NCBI GenBank assembly: GCA_041584055.1
Contig: JBFHER010000049.1
Span: forward strand, 1-18,840
DNA length: 18,840 bases
Direction of reading: 5' to 3'
DNA from: JBFHER01 sp041584055
Lineage (GTDB): Bacteria > Bacteroidota > Bacteroidia > Bacteroidales > UBA5342
Below the pieces are notes generated by a model, which saw only the letters and a program-made list of their open reading frames with translations, was not told the origin of the DNA and ran no database searches. Positions 16,422-18,840 of this stretch are shown here, piece by piece. The number at the start of each line of letters is the position of its first letter. The stretch's first letter is position 1. Made by a program: the position numbers and the translations under genes.

Positions 16422-17771
16422 ATGATAAATGAAAATAAAAGCAGACGAGAATTCCTCAAAAGCAGTGCAATAGCAACAGCCGGGATTACAATCGGCGGTA
16501 TGGCGATGAGTTCAAAGAGTTATGCAAGAATCATTGGTGCAAATGACCGACTGAACGTAGCCATCGTGGGCTTAGGACGTCGTTTGGGTGCATTCTACGA
16601 CCCCATTGCAGATCCAAAAAGCAATGCACATCTACTTTACCTTTGTGATGTAATGGAAAGTCAGCGCATTAATGCAGCAAAGAGTTTTGCCAAGTTGATT
16701 GATTATAAGGCAACGCTTGAGGAAAATTTCTTTAAAGTGATAGCTGACAAAGATGTAGATGTAGTCATCAATGCAACTCCGGATCACTGGCATGCACCGG
16801 GAACCTGGTTGGCAAATGAGGCAGGGAAACATGTTTATGTAGAAAAGCCAGCAAGTCATAATCCCAGTGAAGGAGAAGTGTTGGTGCGTTCACAAGAGCG
16901 GTATGGTAAATTGATTCAAATGGGAAATCAGCAACGTTCAGCCCCTGAAACCATCGAAATCATTAAAGAAATTCACAATGGAATCATTGGGGATGTTTAC
17001 CTGGCAAAAGCCTTCTATATTAACAAACGGGGACGGGTTGTAAATCCTACACCAGCTAATGTGCCCGCAGGATTAAACTGGGACTTGTGGCAAGGACCGG
17101 CACCCAAAAAAGCCTATGAGGACAATACATGGGATTATAACTGGCACTGGTATGGATGGGATTATGGTACTGCAGAAACTGGAAACAACGCCACCCATGA
17201 ATATGATATTGCACGTTGGGCCCTGGGAGTTGAGTTTCCTGAGAAGGTGATTGTTGATGCAGAGAAATATCATTTTAAGGATGATGGATGGGAGATGTAT
17301 GATACCATGGATGCAACGCTTAAATATCCAGGAGGTAAAACAATTAAGTGGGATGGGAAAAGTCGGAACGGAAACAACACCTATGGAGGTGGCAGAGGAA
17401 CCATCATTTATGGCACAAAGGGGGCTGTTCATATTAACAGAGAAGGCTATAAACTAATGGATATAGGTGGCAAGGTTTTAAAGGAACGTAAATCCGGGGG
17501 TACAGAAGGTGGCACCCAGCTAGGTGGAGGAGGAGACATGTCTACCCTTCATGTTCAAAATTTCTTCAATGCCATTCGCGGAAAAGAAAAACAAAATTCA
17601 ACCATTCAGGAAGGTGTTGTAAGTACATTGATGTGCCACTTGTCAAACATTGCCTATCGTGTGGGAGATGTTTTGGAATGTGATCCTACTAATGGACATA
17701 TACTAAAAAACAAGAAAGCAATGAAGCTGTGGAAACGTGAATACGAAAAAGGGTGGGAACCAAAAGTATAG
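16422..17771 (+). CDS. Tat-exported Gfo/Idh/MocA family oxidoreductase
   Basis: A 449-residue protein. A twin-arginine signal (S7-R-R-E-F-L-K13 followed by a hydrophobic stretch to about residue 35) shows export as a folded protein with bound NAD(P). The Rossmann domain begins NVAIVGLGRRLG (45-56; a slightly unusual G-x-G-x-x-x-G). The family motifs NATPDHWH (117-124) and VEKPASHN (140-147, with the conserved Lys of EKP) follow. The C-terminal domain has a GNNATHEYDIARWALG motif typical of this family's active site. With the DUF1080 gene upstream it most likely oxidises the C3 hydroxyl of a glycoside or reduces a 3-keto sugar, as in the Bacteroides 3-keto-glycoside pathway. The exact substrate cannot be read from the sequence. 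A strong terminator closes the operon 24 nt after the stop. Confidence 0.93.
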   Translation: MINENKSRREFLKSSAIATAGITIGGMAMSSKSYARIIGANDRLNVAIVGLGRRLGAFYDPIADPKSNAHLLYLCDVMESQRINAAKSFAKLIDYKATLEENFFKVIADKDVDVVINATPDHWHAPGTWLANEAGKHVYVEKPASHNPSEGEVLVRSQERYGKLIQMGNQQRSAPETIEIIKEIHNGIIGDVYLAKAFYINKRGRVVNPTPANVPAGLNWDLWQGPAPKKAYEDNTWDYNWHWYGWDYGTAETGNNATHEYDIARWALGVEFPEKVIVDAEKYHFKDDGWEMYDTMDATLKYPGGKTIKWDGKSRNGNNTYGGGRGTIIYGTKGAVHINREGYKLMDIGGKVLKERKSGGTEGGTQLGGGGDMSTLHVQNFFNAIRGKEKQNSTIQEGVVSTLMCHLSNIAYRVGDVLECDPTNGHILKNKKAMKLWKREYEKGWEPKV

Positions 17772-17794
17772 GAATTCATTCAATCTGAATAAAA

Positions 17795-17826
17795 GGCTAT
17801 CCACCATTGGTGTGATGGCCTTTTTT
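17795..17826 (+). terminator. Intrinsic terminator after the Gfo/Idh gene
   Basis: GGCTATCCACC (17795-17805), loop ATT, GGTGTGATGGCC (17809-17820), followed by six T. The stem has one bulged base and one G-U pair. Its T tract overlaps the stop codon of the convergent minus-strand gene. Confidence 0.9.
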
Positions 17827-18115
17827 ATACCCACCCGTTTGAAATGCCCAAATAAATCAGGATCCCCAGTGCCAGAATGTTTAGTATAAAAAATAAGAGG
17901 TAATTCAGATATCTTTTTTTGTAGGATGCACTTTTTGTGTTTTTTATCAATAGAATGAACTTTGGAATATCGGTAAAATGGGATAACATGGATTGTCCTG
18001 ACATATCATTAACTTTGAGTACCATTCTGATTTTATGCCAGATTGCATTGATGGAGATCGCTAACAATATGTAGATGATGATGATAAGCAACGGAAATAT
18101 ATTTAATAAAAGCAC
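17825..18115 (-). CDS. Small two-helix membrane protein, unknown function
   Basis: A basic, hydrophobic protein of 96-107 residues. An N-terminal helix (LLLNIFPLLIIIIYILLAISINAIW) and a C-terminal helix (YLLFFILNILALGILIYLGI) flank a soluble loop of about 45 residues containing SHFTDIPKFILLIKN and a Lys-rich stretch. I recognise no family. There is no early ATG. GTG at 18115 directly precedes the first helix, whereas TTG at 18148 would begin inside the recA terminator's T tract, so I prefer GTG. It may be read through from recA or have its own weak promoter. The fairly long open frame, helical pattern and snug fit between two terminators argue for a real gene. Confidence 0.5.
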   Translation of the reverse strand: MLLLNIFPLLIIIIYILLAISINAIWHKIRMVLKVNDMSGQSMLSHFTDIPKFILLIKNTKSASYKKRYLNYLLFFILNILALGILIYLGISNGWV

Positions 18116-18146
18116 ATTCAATTTAAGGTGAATAAAAATAGAAAAC

Positions 18147-18181
18147 AAAAAAAGAGAGAATGTAAAATTCTCTCTTTTTTT
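18147..18181 (-). terminator. recA intrinsic terminator (symmetric)
   Basis: On the plus strand: A7, GAGAGAAT (18154-18161), loop GTAAA, ATTCTCTC (18167-18174), T7. It lies 24 nt beyond the recA stop and is structurally bidirectional. Confidence 0.88.
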
Positions 18182-18204
18182 GATATTGTAAAGTATGATT
18201 TTTT

Positions 18205-18840
18205 TTATTTAGCGGCAGCAACATCAAGGATCTTTTGCTCAAGTTCATCCGCCATTTCAGGATTGTCCTGAATGACTTGTTTCACAGCTTCCCGACCCTG
18301 ACCAAGCTTTATGTCACCGTAGGAAAACCATGACCCACTTTTCTTGATAATTTCAGCGGCAACGGCTAAATCCAAAATTTCACCACTCCTTGAGATTCCC
18401 TGTCCATACATAATGTCGAATTCGGCTTTGCGGAAAGGTGGGGCCACTTTGTTTTTGATGACTTTGACACGGGTGTGGTTACCAACAATTTCATCACCAT
18501 CCTTGATTTGTCCAATGCGACGGATGTCGAGTCGAACGGAGGCGTAGAATTTAAGCGCATTACCACCCGTTGTGGTTTCAGGATTCCCGAACATTACCCC
18601 AATTTTTTCACGTAATTGGTTAATGAAAACACAAACAGTGTTGGTTTTACTAATGGATGCCGTTAATTTACGTAAAGCCTGTGACATCAATCTTGCCTGC
18701 AATCCCATTTTACTGTCACCCATTTCACCTTCAAGTTCTGCTTTTGGCGTTAATGCAGCAACAGAGTCAATCACGAGTATATCGATGGCGGAAGAACGAA
18801 TTAACTGGTCAGCAATTTCAAGGGCCTGCTCTCCACTGTC
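18205..18840 (-). CDS. recA: RecA recombinase, C-terminal part (5' end outside window)
   Basis: The frame is open to the right edge, giving the last 211 residues of RecA. Read from the edge it begins DSGEQALEIADQLIRSSAID, then the Walker B strand DILVIDSVAALTPKAELEGEMGD. L1-region residues follow (QARLMSQALRKLT), then NQLREKIGVMFGNPETTTGGNALKFYASVRLDIRR (core with the L2 loop) and the C-terminal domain (GISRSGEILDLAVAAEIIKKSGSWFSYG). The Walker A site lies upstream of the window. RecA forms filaments on single-stranded DNA for recombination and SOS induction. The acidic tail is short and ends in AAAK. The first Met inside the window (at 18774) is only an internal residue, not the start. Confidence 0.97.
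   Translation of the reverse strand, partial: DSGEQALEIADQLIRSSAIDILVIDSVAALTPKAELEGEMGDSKMGLQARLMSQALRKLTASISKTNTVCVFINQLREKIGVMFGNPETTTGGNALKFYASVRLDIRRIGQIKDGDEIVGNHTRVKVIKNKVAPPFRKAEFDIMYGQGISRSGEILDLAVAAEIIKKSGSWFSYGDIKLGQGREAVKQVIQDNPEMADELEQKILDVAAAK

Noticed and set aside
1..18840. CRISPR arrays, tRNA/rRNA genes, transposases, phage genes or integration sites
   Set aside because: Looked for short regular repeats, cloverleaf-like sequences, terminal inverted repeats and transposase/integrase motifs; none seen.

Overview
The window looks like the chromosome of a Bacteroidota member, probably a free-living or marine/soil Bacteroidia rather than Bacteroides itself. Supporting signs are AT-rich DNA, a hybrid two-component system (HTCS) with a Reg_prop sensor, an exported CotH protein with a type IX secretion (T9SS) C-terminal sorting domain, a lipoprotein with an acidic stretch after the lipid cysteine, several candidate TAnnTTTG promoter boxes, and loose start-codon use. 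No species can be named from the sequence. Both edges cut genes: the C-terminal end of an aldehyde dehydrogenase (left) and the C-terminal two thirds of RecA on the minus strand (right).

Region 1 (about 650-6750, plus strand) is the most interesting. Six genes follow each other: a T9SS-exported CotH-kinase-family protein, a surface-type lipoprotein with three Ig-like repeats, a small secreted repeat protein, a stand-alone VTC (polyphosphate polymerase-type) tunnel enzyme, a DUF4956 membrane protein, and a DUF2490-type outer-membrane barrel. From the lipoprotein onward the genes touch or overlap (+2, -23, +3, -11 nt), so they form a tight operon. The parts span the cytosol, inner membrane, periplasm, outer membrane and cell surface. 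VTC, DUF4956 and CotH genes recur together in bacteria, but I know of no established function for the set; a polyphosphate- or phosphorylation-linked envelope system is my inference.

Region 2 (6754-7577) is a gene-poor stretch. It holds a candidate structured small RNA or leader: a perfect TAnnTTTG box, a 5' hairpin with a GAAA loop, and a strong intrinsic terminator with a GAGA loop. A 68-residue exported Cys/Lys-rich protein follows. A bidirectional terminator separates it from the convergent SNF2-family helicase.

Region 3 (7576-14746, minus strand) carries a 999-residue SNF2/RapA-type ATPase and, upstream of it, a 1333-residue HTCS regulator. The HTCS diverges from region 4 (14947-17771, plus strand): a tandem-DUF1080 exported protein and a Tat-exported Gfo/Idh/MocA oxidoreductase. 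This pair fits the recently described 3-keto-glycoside route of sugar breakdown, and the HTCS is its likely regulator. There are no SusC/SusD genes or classical glycosidases in the window.

Region 4 ends with a strong terminator. It is followed on the minus strand by a small two-helix membrane protein of unknown function, the recA terminator and partial recA.
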